45,591 nt of DNA from a virus: IMG/VR virus record IMGVR_UViG_3300048768_000033, positions 1 to 45,591 of that record. The stretch is one strand, 5' to 3'. The translations under genes and the position numbers were made by a program. Under the pieces are notes generated by a model, which was not told the origin of the DNA, made no database searches, and saw nothing but the letters and a program-made list of their open reading frames with translations. Positions within the stretch are counted from its first letter, which is position 1. Each line of letters starts with the position of its first letter. Positions 1 through 6,539 of the stretch are shown piece by piece.

Positions 1-127
1 TGACTATGAAAAATTATTACGATGGAAGTAAAAACGGTTATTATCGAATAGCGTCAAGAAGAATAATAGCTTTTGTATTCCTTCGAACTGCGCTTGCGGT
101 AGGAAGAATAGTAAATTGTGAGAGTGG
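1..127. repeat. Terminal direct repeat, left copy (circular join)
   Basis: These 127 bases are identical to 45465-45591. A tail gene beginning at 45116 stays in frame through the join and ends at 539, so the repeat marks a circular molecule written twice at its ends rather than two separate genes. A length of exactly 127 matches a common largest k-mer of short-read assemblers, so it is probably an assembly overlap and not a physical terminal repeat of the virion DNA. Confidence 0.95.
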
Positions 128-539
128 CAAGAGAGGACTTAGAAATATAAAGATAGAAGATTATTATGATCAAAATGGAGCAAGAAATGCATTGTATTAT
201 GCAAAACATAGACAGGAAATAGGAGCATGGAATATATCTACAACGTTTTTTAAATATGTAACCTTATTATTCCCCTTAAAATATGTTAGAAAAATTGAGG
301 TTTGGATACAACCAGATGCAGATTTTTCAACTTCATATATATATCCCTTGTATTCCGCAGGTGGCGGGTTCAGTAGTACCGGATTTGCGATAGATGGAGG
401 TATTGGTAATTATAAATCTGATATTGGAGTAATAACTTTATATGCAGGAGTTTGGACAAATGGAGGAACAGTATTTAAAAATGCCAATTTCGATTCAAAT
501 ATTAATAGGGGTTGGTGTGTGGTAGAATATGAAACTTAA
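3..539 (+). CDS. Tail/baseplate protein, C-terminal part (continues from 45116 across the join)
   Basis: This is the end of the gene that starts at 45116. Joined across the circle it is 888 nt, 295 residues, in a single frame. An ATG at 6 is an internal Met and not the start, because it has no ribosome site and the frame is open upstream. The product has no motif I recognise. Its place directly after the Dit-like and baseplate genes and before the fibre suggests a distal tail or upper-baseplate component. It ends convergently against the minus-strand gene 536-985, sharing bases at the stop codons. Confidence 0.75.
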   Translation, partial: TMKNYYDGSKNGYYRIASRRIIAFVFLRTALAVGRIVNCESGKRGLRNIKIEDYYDQNGARNALYYAKHRQEIGAWNISTTFFKYVTLLFPLKYVRKIEVWIQPDADFSTSYIYPLYSAGGGFSSTGFAIDGGIGNYKSDIGVITLYAGVWTNGGTVFKNANFDSNINRGWCVVEYET

Positions 540-985
540 TAATTTATTTTTCCTTTTATTTCTAAATAAACTCGGTCGAATCCTCCATCGAGAATTGATA
601 TACCAGAATTCCACGGAAGGTAAGGGATAATAGGATGACTACAAGAATGTTCATACATCAAAGATATTCCAGGGAAAAGATAGAATCCTGCATTAAAAAG
701 AAATGTTATTCCGGAAGGATAAAAGTTGACAGGCGAAGCTACCTTTTCTTGGTTAGAAAAATTTACGGTCATATTCCCGCCTATTTTAATGAAATTAAAT
801 ATCTTTGTATCAATTTTGAAAACTACATCAAAAGGAGTAGTCAATTCATATTGATGAGTTTCATAAAATTCCACATACCCTTTTGGCACCCAACCGAACT
901 GAAACCCATACTCCACACTAAGCCACGAATCAGCACCAGCGAACGAAGCAACCAGAATCAATGCAATAACCATAATTTTTTTCAT
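536..985 (-). CDS. Secreted or outer-membrane protein encoded against the tail genes
   Basis: The 149-residue product starts with a clear signal peptide (MKKIMVIALILVASFAGADS, likely cut after AGA). The rest is rich in alternating aromatic and hydrophobic residues (for example FNAGFYLFPGISLMYEHS) that could form beta strands, so an exported small barrel or surface protein is plausible. The start has a good AGAGGAG site. It is the only minus-strand gene within the late block and sits between a tail gene and the fibre, the usual place for a moron. A role in superinfection exclusion or host surface change is inference. The EHS stretch recalls lipid A deacylases, but I would not assign that. Confidence 0.7.
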   Translation of the reverse strand: MKKIMVIALILVASFAGADSWLSVEYGFQFGWVPKGYVEFYETHQYELTTPFDVVFKIDTKIFNFIKIGGNMTVNFSNQEKVASPVNFYPSGITFLFNAGFYLFPGISLMYEHSCSHPIIPYLPWNSGISILDGGFDRVYLEIKGKINY

Positions 986-1053
986 AATTTAATCTCCTCT
1001 GTACTAAATGTAATCAATTTCGTATCAATTATAAAGCCCAAAGGAGCGATTTT

Positions 1054-2403
1054 ATGCCGATAACTGCGATTGCACAGCCTACCGATGGCGGCGACTATAA
1101 TGTATGGGGGCCGAAACAACTTGCTCAAAATCATCTTGCACTCGGCCTTAATTCGACAAAACTCTATATATCCGGCTCTCTTTATCTCTCACCCGGAATG
1201 ATCGGCTTTTACAACGGATCGCAATATTACGCAGTATCGAATTCCGCTGCGCTCGCGATATCGGTTGCCGGATTAACCGCGTCATGCTGGGCTCAAATCG
1301 AATTACAAGTTCCAGCTGGAGTGCCTGCAATTATTATCACATCGATAGGAGGAGCAACGAGCGAAGCGAATTTACCGTCAGCTTTTACCGGATCATATGA
1401 CGGGACTAAAGGCGGTCGTTATTTAACCGCAACAAAGCGCATGATCGGGATTGTATGGATAAACGCGGCAGGAGTCCCCGAGGGAATTATAAATGGAGTC
1501 GGCGGAAGTGATTCTTACAAAGGATATTCCACAAGTAACGACGCATTCGATTTTCTATATAATTTTACATGCGATAACGGGAATTTAATACCTCCTTCTT
1601 GCTATGTGCCTTTAACTGCCGGAGCCGGTGGGGTACGACTTACTATGCCATCTGCGCCCATCGTTGGAACGAAATACAAAATCTCTCATATTGATGCGGG
1701 AGCTGGTGCGGTAACTATCTGGCCTAATGCTGGAGAGACTTTCGGAGGAATGAGCTTTCTTTTTTTAACAGAGCAAGAACAAAATGTGGAAATAGTTTGG
1801 GATGGGTCGAACTATCATATCATAAGCGGTGTTTTATTCTGGATAACAGGAGGCCGCAATACGGCTAACTGGACGAATCACGAATTAGGTATGGAGCGCA
1901 TCACCTACAACGCGAATGCGGGAGGAACAATACTAATCGGCGAAACGGTAACCGAAACCGAAACAGGATACACTTTTATTATTATTGCAAATACTGGAAC
2001 CGTTTTGACCTGCATCAAAGCAACCGGAAAAGGATGGGTTACGAATAACAATCATTTGACTTTTTCTCAATCTGGACATACCGCTCTCGTAAGTAATGCA
2101 GGAACCGACAAAGACGTCGATACGAGTATGTACCATAATACAGGACTAAACGCTTTTAGATTTGATATAGAAATATGGCAATCCGACGCAACAACTTTTA
2201 GTTGGACAAATGCAAAAAGAATCGGAAGATTCAGAAATAACGTTCAAGCTAATTCGGGGGTCGAAGTTATAAATATAGATACAAATACATTCAAACTTCA
2301 ATCTGGTGCAAATTCAACTGATGTCATAAAAGAGGATGGAACGGCGAATGTTTTTTCTGTAAGTGATATAAGTTATAATGTTGTTGCAAAATTGGTTTTT
2401 TAG
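1054..2403 (+). CDS. Tail fibre or receptor-binding protein (putative)
   Basis: The 449-residue protein has an AAAGGAG site before the ATG. It is rich in Gly, Thr, Ser and Asn, with short beta-prone stretches throughout and no signal peptide or membrane span. The N-terminal region (about 1-100) is where attachment to the baseplate would be expected, and the C-terminal half looks like a beta-structured receptor-binding region. The assignment rests on composition and on position after the baseplate genes and before the lysis genes; I recognise no enzymatic motif. It follows the backwards gene 536-985 and is followed after 8 bases by the coiled-coil membrane protein. Confidence 0.6.
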   Translation: MPITAIAQPTDGGDYNVWGPKQLAQNHLALGLNSTKLYISGSLYLSPGMIGFYNGSQYYAVSNSAALAISVAGLTASCWAQIELQVPAGVPAIIITSIGGATSEANLPSAFTGSYDGTKGGRYLTATKRMIGIVWINAAGVPEGIINGVGGSDSYKGYSTSNDAFDFLYNFTCDNGNLIPPSCYVPLTAGAGGVRLTMPSAPIVGTKYKISHIDAGAGAVTIWPNAGETFGGMSFLFLTEQEQNVEIVWDGSNYHIISGVLFWITGGRNTANWTNHELGMERITYNANAGGTILIGETVTETETGYTFIIIANTGTVLTCIKATGKGWVTNNNHLTFSQSGHTALVSNAGTDKDVDTSMYHNTGLNAFRFDIEIWQSDATTFSWTNAKRIGRFRNNVQANSGVEVINIDTNTFKLQSGANSTDVIKEDGTANVFSVSDISYNVVAKLVF

Positions 2404-2411
2404 GAGTGTTT

Positions 2412-2831
2412 ATGACTGACGAAGAAAAAACATTGTTAGAAGGAATTAGAAAAGACTTCCACGAAAATAGAATGTGTGAAACGGAACGCATAGAACGGCT
2501 TGAAAAAAAATACGCTTTGCTTGAATCAAGAATGATTATCGATGTGGCTTTTACCAAAGACGTAAAAAATCATTTGCTTCGATGGGAGAATAAAATTCCC
2601 GAATTGGTACACGGAGCGGTTATGAGTTGTCCGAGTAAGGTTCTCTATGCTGAAACAAAGGAACTTTTGACTAAACACATCGAGAGCGAAGAACCTCATC
2701 CAAATTCGAATCGGCACCGACGGGAGAAATTCGAGCGGCGCATAAAATGGGCTATTACGTCCGTTATTGCGCTTGCTTCTGGAGCAACCGGATCGTTTCT
2801 TTTGATGAACGCATTTCATTTAATAAGATAG
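2412..2831 (+). CDS. Coiled-coil single-span membrane protein, XhlA/holin-like
   Basis: Start chosen at ATG 2412 (5 nt after AGGAG) rather than GTG 2406, giving 139 residues. The N-terminal half is highly charged and helical, consistent with a coiled coil; a basic stretch (HRREKFERRIK) precedes one hydrophobic span near residues 112-132 at the C-terminus. This N-in, C-terminal-anchor plan resembles XhlA-type lysis accessory proteins. It opens a run of small membrane genes around the amidase, so a lysis role is likely but not shown. Confidence 0.6.
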   Translation: MTDEEKTLLEGIRKDFHENRMCETERIERLEKKYALLESRMIIDVAFTKDVKNHLLRWENKIPELVHGAVMSCPSKVLYAETKELLTKHIESEEPHPNSNRHRREKFERRIKWAITSVIALASGATGSFLLMNAFHLIR

Positions 2832-2839
2832 GAGACCTA

Positions 2840-3382
2840 ATGCTAAAATTTGAAATAAAAAAGTTACTATTGACATTTGCGATTGGATATTTTTTTTATC
2901 AGGCCATAGAGGTTAACGCGTGCGCTATCTATCATAAAAATTTATCATTAATCGGAGAGTCGTCAGTATGGATGGGCGTAATTGGCGCTCTATCATTAAT
3001 AATTCTCGGCCAATTTAACGAGCGTTCACCGATCAGGCATTACCCTATGATTATTCATACATTGATAGGCGGAATAATTATAATATTATTGGAATTTTTT
3101 TCCGGTTTGATTCTCAACGTGTGGCTATCATTAAACATTTGGAGTTATGCAGATAAATTTGCAAATCTACTTGGACAAATTTGTTTAGAAAATTCCATTT
3201 ACTGGTTTACAATATGTCCTTTTGCATTTTGGCTTGACGATAAAATAAGATGGATTTTTTATCGGCAAAGAAGCAGTAATAGGATTTTGCAATACAAACT
3301 TTTAGATTATTACAAAGCTTTGTTTTGTTTTAACAAAAATATAATTAAATACAAAAGGAGAAACCATGTGCAAAAAACGTAG
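2840..3382 (+). CDS. Multi-span membrane protein resembling the CmpB / type IV ABC permease-like family
   Basis: Start at ATG 2840 behind ATAGGAGACC, giving 180 residues with about four hydrophobic spans (near 7-25, 42-60, 70-95 and 118-138). The block with SGLILNVWLSLNIW and NLLGQICLENS, followed by a short acidic/basic LDDKIRW segment, closely resembles cellular proteins of the putative 'ABC transporter permease CmpB' family. No ATPase partner is nearby. Lying between a holin-like gene and the amidase, it may act in lysis or alter the host membrane. It overlaps the next gene by 17 nt. Confidence 0.6.
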   Translation: MLKFEIKKLLLTFAIGYFFYQAIEVNACAIYHKNLSLIGESSVWMGVIGALSLIILGQFNERSPIRHYPMIIHTLIGGIIIILLEFFSGLILNVWLSLNIWSYADKFANLLGQICLENSIYWFTICPFAFWLDDKIRWIFYRQRSSNRILQYKLLDYYKALFCFNKNIIKYKRRNHVQKT

Positions 3383-3683
3383 AGATGAAAAGCCTGTAAC
3401 AATAGAACAGGTAGAAACTTTGATGAGAAAAAAAAATACACGAATCGGTGACAAGAAGGTTTGTCCAATACATGATATAATAATGCAAGATTTGGAAGAA
3501 CATAAACTTGGAGTTAAAGAAACATTGAAAGAATTGAGAGATTTGTTTTTTGAATCTCGAAATTTTGTCATAAAAACTATCATAGGGGTTTTGTGTGGAG
3601 CGTTTATCTTGTTTGGTGGTACAATTGTTGGCCTTGTCGTTTTTATTTTTAAAGAACTTGCAGTAATGAGGATCAGGCAATGA
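3366..3683 (+). CDS. Small single-span membrane protein, lysis region
   Basis: The 105-residue product has an AAAAGGAG site. Its first 65 residues are charged and predicted soluble, with two cysteines (CKKRR at the start, KVCPIHD in the middle). A strong hydrophobic span lies near residues 68-96. Topology is like the gene at 2412: soluble N-terminus, C-terminal anchor. It overlaps both neighbours and is probably translationally coupled to the amidase. It could be a holin or accessory protein. Confidence 0.55.
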   Translation: MCKKRRDEKPVTIEQVETLMRKKNTRIGDKKVCPIHDIIMQDLEEHKLGVKETLKELRDLFFESRNFVIKTIIGVLCGAFILFGGTIVGLVVFIFKELAVMRIRQ

Positions 3684-4186
3684 ATTTAAATATAAAACAA
3701 GACTACACGTCTAATTACAACGTAGGTCTTATTAAGCCACTGCTTATCATTATGCACTGGACAGCGTGTACAACGCAACAAGCAATAGCATGGTTTAAGA
3801 AAAAAGAATCCAGAGTGTCGGCTCATTATGTTATAGATCATGCGGGAACAGTAGTACAGATGGTAGATGAAAAAAATATCGCATGGCATGCCGGAGTATC
3901 AGGCTTAAAAGATTATCCTACTTATGGCTGGGGGTCTCTCAATCCGTGCTCGATTGGAATCGAACTTGAGGGCAGACCGTCTGACATAGGTTTAACGGAA
4001 TGGGACGATAGACAACTAACGTCGGCTATTGAACTGTGCCACCAAATACATTTTAGATATCCGTGGATTAAAATAACAGATCATTCATCGGTTTGTGTGG
4101 ATAAAATCGATGTTAAAAAGGGAACGGGAATAGATGTATTCCCTTGGGATAACTTTATATATTTAACAGGAGTGGAAGAAGCATGA
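3680..4186 (+). CDS. N-acetylmuramoyl-L-alanine amidase (Amidase_2 type endolysin)
   Basis: The 168-residue product is the length of a single-domain Amidase_2 lysin. Visible signatures are IMHWTA with His26, the SAHYVID strand, WHAG, GIELEG (the conserved Glu strand) and a late His at 135 in TDHS; His26 and His135 should bind zinc. It would cut the bond between MurNAc and L-Ala in peptidoglycan. There is no signal peptide and no separate wall-binding domain, fitting a Gram-negative host in which a holin releases the lysin. It overlaps the next gene by ATGA. Confidence 0.88.
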   Translation: MNLNIKQDYTSNYNVGLIKPLLIIMHWTACTTQQAIAWFKKKESRVSAHYVIDHAGTVVQMVDEKNIAWHAGVSGLKDYPTYGWGSLNPCSIGIELEGRPSDIGLTEWDDRQLTSAIELCHQIHFRYPWIKITDHSSVCVDKIDVKKGTGIDVFPWDNFIYLTGVEEA

Positions 4187-4413
4187 TAAAAGGAACTGGA
4201 AAATTTGTAACTACTGTTTTACTTGTGGCTATTTTTTTGCTCGGTGTAATAATTATTTTTACAAAGCCTGACGCTATGACCGTATATCTATCTCTCGTAG
4301 GTATAACGCTCGTGCCAATGCTTGTTATAATGGGCGGCGTAGCCGGTACGTCAATTGCAAAAATAATCAAGGGCGAGTGCAAAATTGAAGATGTAAAGGA
4401 AGAGGTAAAATGA
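4183..4413 (+). CDS. Two-span small membrane protein, holin candidate
   Basis: The 76-residue product has two hydrophobic segments (about 9-28 and 33-56) and a charged C-terminal tail ending KIEDVKEEVK. Size, two spans, charged tail and position directly after the endolysin make it the best class II holin candidate of the four small membrane proteins here. It is coupled to the amidase (ATGA overlap) and to the spanin-like genes that follow. Confidence 0.6.
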   Translation: MIKGTGKFVTTVLLVAIFLLGVIIIFTKPDAMTVYLSLVGITLVPMLVIMGGVAGTSIAKIIKGECKIEDVKEEVK

Positions 4414-4760
4414 ATGAAATTATTATGTGGATTAAAGGGAATTGGGTTTTGTGTATTGTTAGCGTTGTGCTGTTGTGCGCTATCAGCGGACTACTGTCTC
4501 TCGGATTCAAACTATCTGCGGCTGAAGGTCTTAATCGGAAACTCGCTGAACTTAACAGATCAGCAAATATCGACATTGCTAAACTCGACGCACATAATAA
4601 ACAACTCGCAGCAGATAATCAACGAGCTAAACAAATCGCTGGACAACTCCAACAAAGTATTGATATCGCAATCCGAAACAATATCGAACTTAGAAGGCAA
4701 GCTGAAGACATCAGAACAAGTCTTACAGAAGCAATCGCAATTATTGAAGGATCAAAATAG
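4410..4760 (+). CDS. i-spanin-like protein (Rz type)
   Basis: The 116-residue product has one N-terminal span (about residues 12-33) followed by a long Ala/Gln/Asn-rich helical region that looks like a periplasmic coiled coil, the plan of inner-membrane spanins. It starts at ATG 4410 after GGAAGAGG. A second long frame starts four bases later at 4414 and overlaps almost the whole gene. Either or both may be real; this one has the more classical Rz composition. Confidence 0.55.
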   Translation: MNEIIMWIKGNWVLCIVSVVLLCAISGLLSLGFKLSAAEGLNRKLAELNRSANIDIAKLDAHNKQLAADNQRAKQIAGQLQQSIDIAIRNNIELRRQAEDIRTSLTEAIAIIEGSK

Positions 4761-4842
4761 TACTTCATTGATCATCATGGGAAGTTGCGTTCTTGGCGGT
4801 TTGATTGGTGGGGTTATTATAGGTGTTAACATTAGCAAATAA
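4414..4842 (+). CDS. Overlapping secreted/anchored protein, u-spanin or o-spanin-like
   Basis: The 142-residue product is read +1 to 4410-4760 and overlaps it by 347 nt, sharing the same ribosome site. It starts with a signal-like segment (LLALCCCALSADYC) that could carry a relaxed lipobox, then an Asn/Ser/Gln-rich coiled coil, and ends with a hydrophobic span (about 118-138). An N-terminal lipid anchor plus a C-terminal span is the plan of single-protein spanins. The frame outlasts its partner by 82 nt and ends just before the terminator, which favours it being real. Confidence 0.55.
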   Translation: MKLLCGLKGIGFCVLLALCCCALSADYCLSDSNYLRLKVLIGNSLNLTDQQISTLLNSTHIINNSQQIINELNKSLDNSNKVLISQSETISNLEGKLKTSEQVLQKQSQLLKDQNSTSLIIMGSCVLGGLIGGVIIGVNISK

Positions 4843-4845
4843 GAA

Positions 4846-4873
4846 ACCCCGCGTCAACGACGTGGGGCTCTTT
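4846..4873. terminator. Bidirectional terminator between converging late and early units
   Basis: A 9-bp stem (CCCCGCGTC at 4847-4855 with GACGTGGGG at 4859-4867, one G-T pair) encloses a 3-base loop. On the plus strand it is followed by CTCTTT and on the minus strand by a T-rich GTTTCTTATTT. It closes the plus late unit ending at 4842 and the minus unit ending at 4902. Confidence 0.8.
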
Positions 4874-4901
4874 GGAGGTTTGCGAAAATAATTAGTTTAT
4901 A

Positions 4902-5123
4902 TCATGTACATTCAGATTCTTCTTCCATTTCTTTTTTAACCGCTTCTACATACCGGTCGAAATGCCACAATGCGAACCATAAACACGCGATTGATCCCAC
5001 TCCGAACAAAACACATATTCCTCCGGCGTGTTGAAAAAATCCAATAACTGAAATAATCAGACATAGGACGAACATGCCTACCAGGTACGCCGTTTTGTTA
5101 AAAAAATACTTAGAATCTTTCAT
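4902..5123 (-). CDS. Two-span small membrane protein
   Basis: The 73-residue product has an AAGGAG site. It shows two hydrophobic stretches (about 12-31 and 35-51) and an acidic tail (KKEMEEESECT). No family is recognised. It is the last gene of the leftward early unit and lies just downstream of the tRNA-like element. Confidence 0.55.
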   Translation of the reverse strand: MKDSKYFFNKTAYLVGMFVLCLIISVIGFFQHAGGICVLFGVGSIACLWFALWHFDRYVEAVKKEMEEESECT

Positions 5124-5150
5124 ACTTAAATCTCCTTCTTAAAAAATTTT

Positions 5151-5214
5151 TAACCGGCTCCAGGAGTTGAACCCGAACTACTATGTATCATGACCACGCA
5201 TGTTCTACCGGTTA
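5151..5214 (-). other. Degenerate tRNA-like element
   Basis: On the minus strand a 7-bp perfect stem (TAACCGG with CCGGTTA) encloses a consensus T-loop (TTCAACT on a TCGGG/CCTGG stem) and a D-loop-like CCGGTAGAACA. Between them is a poor anticodon arm that could display CAT. Only about 64 nt are present, the 5' acceptor segment doubles as the D-loop, and no CCA is encoded. It is either a decayed tRNA, perhaps Met-like, or a tRNA mimic in the leader of 4902-5123. A working tRNA looks unlikely. Confidence 0.35.
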
Positions 5215-5219
5215 CGATG

Positions 5220-5495
5220 TCAGTATCTACGTAAAGATTTCGATACTTCGTTTATATGCCCCGCAGCCATTGCGTCGCAATCTTTGCAGAGACGATTTTT
5301 GTATTTTATTTGTTTGCCCTTTACCGGATGTATTTTTGATGCTTCTTTGTGTCCGCAGATATACTCGGTCATGGATAACATGGATTCTTCGAAGGCAACC
5401 CTCGTGTTATCTGGCAAAAACATTCTACAAAAGTGTCTATTTTGCGGCTCGCATAACGAGCATAGATCGTGGTCTGCGCAATACGATTTTTTCAT
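5220..5495 (-). CDS. Cysteine-rich putative zinc-binding protein
   Basis: The 91-residue product has several Cys/His pairs: CADHDLCSLC near the start, HFC, ICGH in the middle and LCKDCD near the end. The pattern suggests two small zinc sites. No family is recognised. It follows 5498-5674 with an AGGAAAAG ribosome site inside the end of that gene. Confidence 0.55.
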   Translation of the reverse strand: MKKSYCADHDLCSLCEPQNRHFCRMFLPDNTRVAFEESMLSMTEYICGHKEASKIHPVKGKQIKYKNRLCKDCDAMAAGHINEVSKSLRRY

Positions 5496-5497
5496 GA

Positions 5498-5674
5498 TTA
5501 GTCTCTTTTCCTCAAATACAATCCGTCTTCTTTTATGATAAAAATATCATTCAGGGATTTCACTGTTTCAGCCGCTTGTTTTGTGACAACTTGTGCGGCA
5601 TCAAGCAAGAGCAAATTTTCGTTTAAAATGTTTTTAGCGTTCTTTAATAAATCCAGGCAGCTTGAATCTTTCAT
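5498..5674 (-). CDS. Small hypothetical protein (58 aa)
   Basis: The frame opens at ATG 5674 behind GGAGAAACACC, which overlaps the stop of the preceding gene, so the two are probably coupled. The product is mainly helical with Ala/Leu heptad-like spacing and a basic end (LRKRD). No recognised function. Confidence 0.6.
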   Translation of the reverse strand: MKDSSCLDLLKNAKNILNENLLLLDAAQVVTKQAAETVKSLNDIFIIKEDGLYLRKRD

Positions 5675-5685
5675 GGTGTTTCTCC

Positions 5686-5859
5686 TTATGCTACATTAAC
5701 AATTATTTGCGATTTCTCCATTATTTTCCTTGCGGTAAAATAAGTATGTAAGAGTTTCGCAATATTGTTATTATACTGTTCATCTGTAATTGTTCCCATT
5801 TTTTTCATCATCTCAAAATCCTTAATTGCTTTAGTTAAAAACTCATATATTTTGTCCAT
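5686..5859 (-). CDS. Small hypothetical protein (57 aa)
   Basis: The frame opens at ATG 5859 with AAAGGACG upstream and is the first gene after the promoter at 5893-5921. The product is helical and lysine-rich in its first half (KKMGTITDEQYNNNIAKLL), with no recognised domain. Confidence 0.6.
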   Translation of the reverse strand: MDKIYEFLTKAIKDFEMMKKMGTITDEQYNNNIAKLLHTYFTARKIMEKSQIIVNVA

Positions 5860-5892
5860 GTTATCGTCCTTTCAAACAAACCTTATATATGT

Positions 5893-5921
5893 AATATATA
5901 CAATGGTTATACATTAGTCAA
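5893..5921 (-). promoter_or_regulatory. Sigma-70-like promoter for the 5859-4902 unit
   Basis: On the minus strand TTGACT (5921-5916) is followed by a 17-base spacer and TATATT (5898-5893), about 35 bases before the first start codon. The region is AT-rich and non-coding. Confidence 0.65.
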
Positions 5922-5962
5922 GTGTTTTAAGGTTTTAGTGGACAAAATAAAATTTTAAAATA

Positions 5963-6148
5963 TCATTGTCCTTGTTTCGATCGATCGTACTTTCCGGCTT
6001 CAGGGAGAGCTTTTAGAATAGCAATATCGCAATCTGTAAAAACAGGTTGTCTCCCAAATTTTTCAAGTTTGTTTTTTGCAGCGTACGCGTAAACCGTAGC
6101 TCTGCATCGACCAGACAATTTGATTGCCTGACTCGCCGTATATTTCAT
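5963..6148 (-). CDS. Small helix-turn-helix DNA-binding protein
   Basis: The 61-residue product reads like a MerR/excisionase-type helix-turn-helix: TASQAIKLSGRCRATVYAYA followed by a basic linker and a second helical part with DIAILKALPEAG. It has a strong GGAGGC site. It could be a small regulator. Its stop lies just upstream, in the minus sense, of the promoter at 5921. Confidence 0.6.
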   Translation of the reverse strand: MKYTASQAIKLSGRCRATVYAYAAKNKLEKFGRQPVFTDCDIAILKALPEAGKYDRSKQGQ

Positions 6149-6179
6149 GATGCCTCCTATAATTTAAACTCTCTGTTTT
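6140..6179. repeat. 40-bp direct repeat, copy 1
   Basis: This stretch is identical to 7367-7406. In both places it holds the last codons (NREFKL then stop) of one gene, a GGAGGC ribosome site and the first codons of the next gene. It is therefore a duplicated gene junction. Confidence 0.9.
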
Positions 6180-6393
6180 CCCTGTCACGATATAATCCTC
6201 TCGCGTGTGTATTCCCAGTTTCAAACAATGCCTTGCGAATAACATGTATCGACGGCAGGTCTTCAAGAAAACCTTCATATCCTTCCAGGTCGTCATCTTC
6301 AATCGCCTGATCTCGCATGGTTGCAAAAAAATTGCAGTAACAGTTGTAGATTCCAATCTCCGTTCTGTTTTCTCTTGTTTTTATACGTTTCAT
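6157..6393 (-). CDS. Small hypothetical protein (78 aa)
   Basis: The start is taken at ATG 6393, which overlaps the stop of 6390-6539 (ATGA), rather than at upstream in-frame ATGs that lie inside that gene. The product has a Cys pair (YNCYCNFF) and an acidic middle (AIEDDDLEGYEGFLEDL). Its C-terminal NREFKL is shared with the 17-residue peptide at 7384-7437 through the 40-bp repeat. Confidence 0.6.
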   Translation of the reverse strand: MKRIKTRENRTEIGIYNCYCNFFATMRDQAIEDDDLEGYEGFLEDLPSIHVIRKALFETGNTHARGLYRDRENREFKL

Positions 6394-6539
6394 GGGCACC
6401 CAGCCGTCTCTTGTTCCTCGACATATTCCCGATACGCCGAATCTGCAATTCTGTCCGCGTTTTTCGCACCTGCCCCGAAAATTAGCGCAACCAGTAGAAA
6501 TCCCGCATAAGCCAACCCGATGATTAACCAGCCGTTCAT
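6390..6539 (-). CDS. Single-span membrane microprotein (49 aa)
   Basis: The product has a hydrophobic segment at about residues 4-22 (LIIGLAYAGFLLVALIFG) and a charged, acidic tail. ATGA overlaps join it to both neighbours, so it is translated as part of a chain. No recognised function. Confidence 0.6.
   Translation of the reverse strand: MNGWLIIGLAYAGFLLVALIFGAGAKNADRIADSAYREYVEEQETAGCP

Noticed and set aside
1-127. Physical terminal repeat of the virion DNA
   Set aside because: The exact 127-base length and the gene passing through the join fit an assembler overlap better.
635-1063. Plus-strand frame opposite 536-985
   Set aside because: It has no ribosome site and poor protein composition; the minus frame has a signal peptide and a strong ribosome site.
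5151-5214. Functional tRNA call
   Set aside because: The D-arm is missing or shared with the acceptor, the anticodon stem has mismatches and the length is too short.
5183-5538. Two overlapping plus-strand frames
   Set aside because: They mirror the minus gene 5220-5495 and the tRNA-like element and lack ribosome sites; the region is transcribed leftward.
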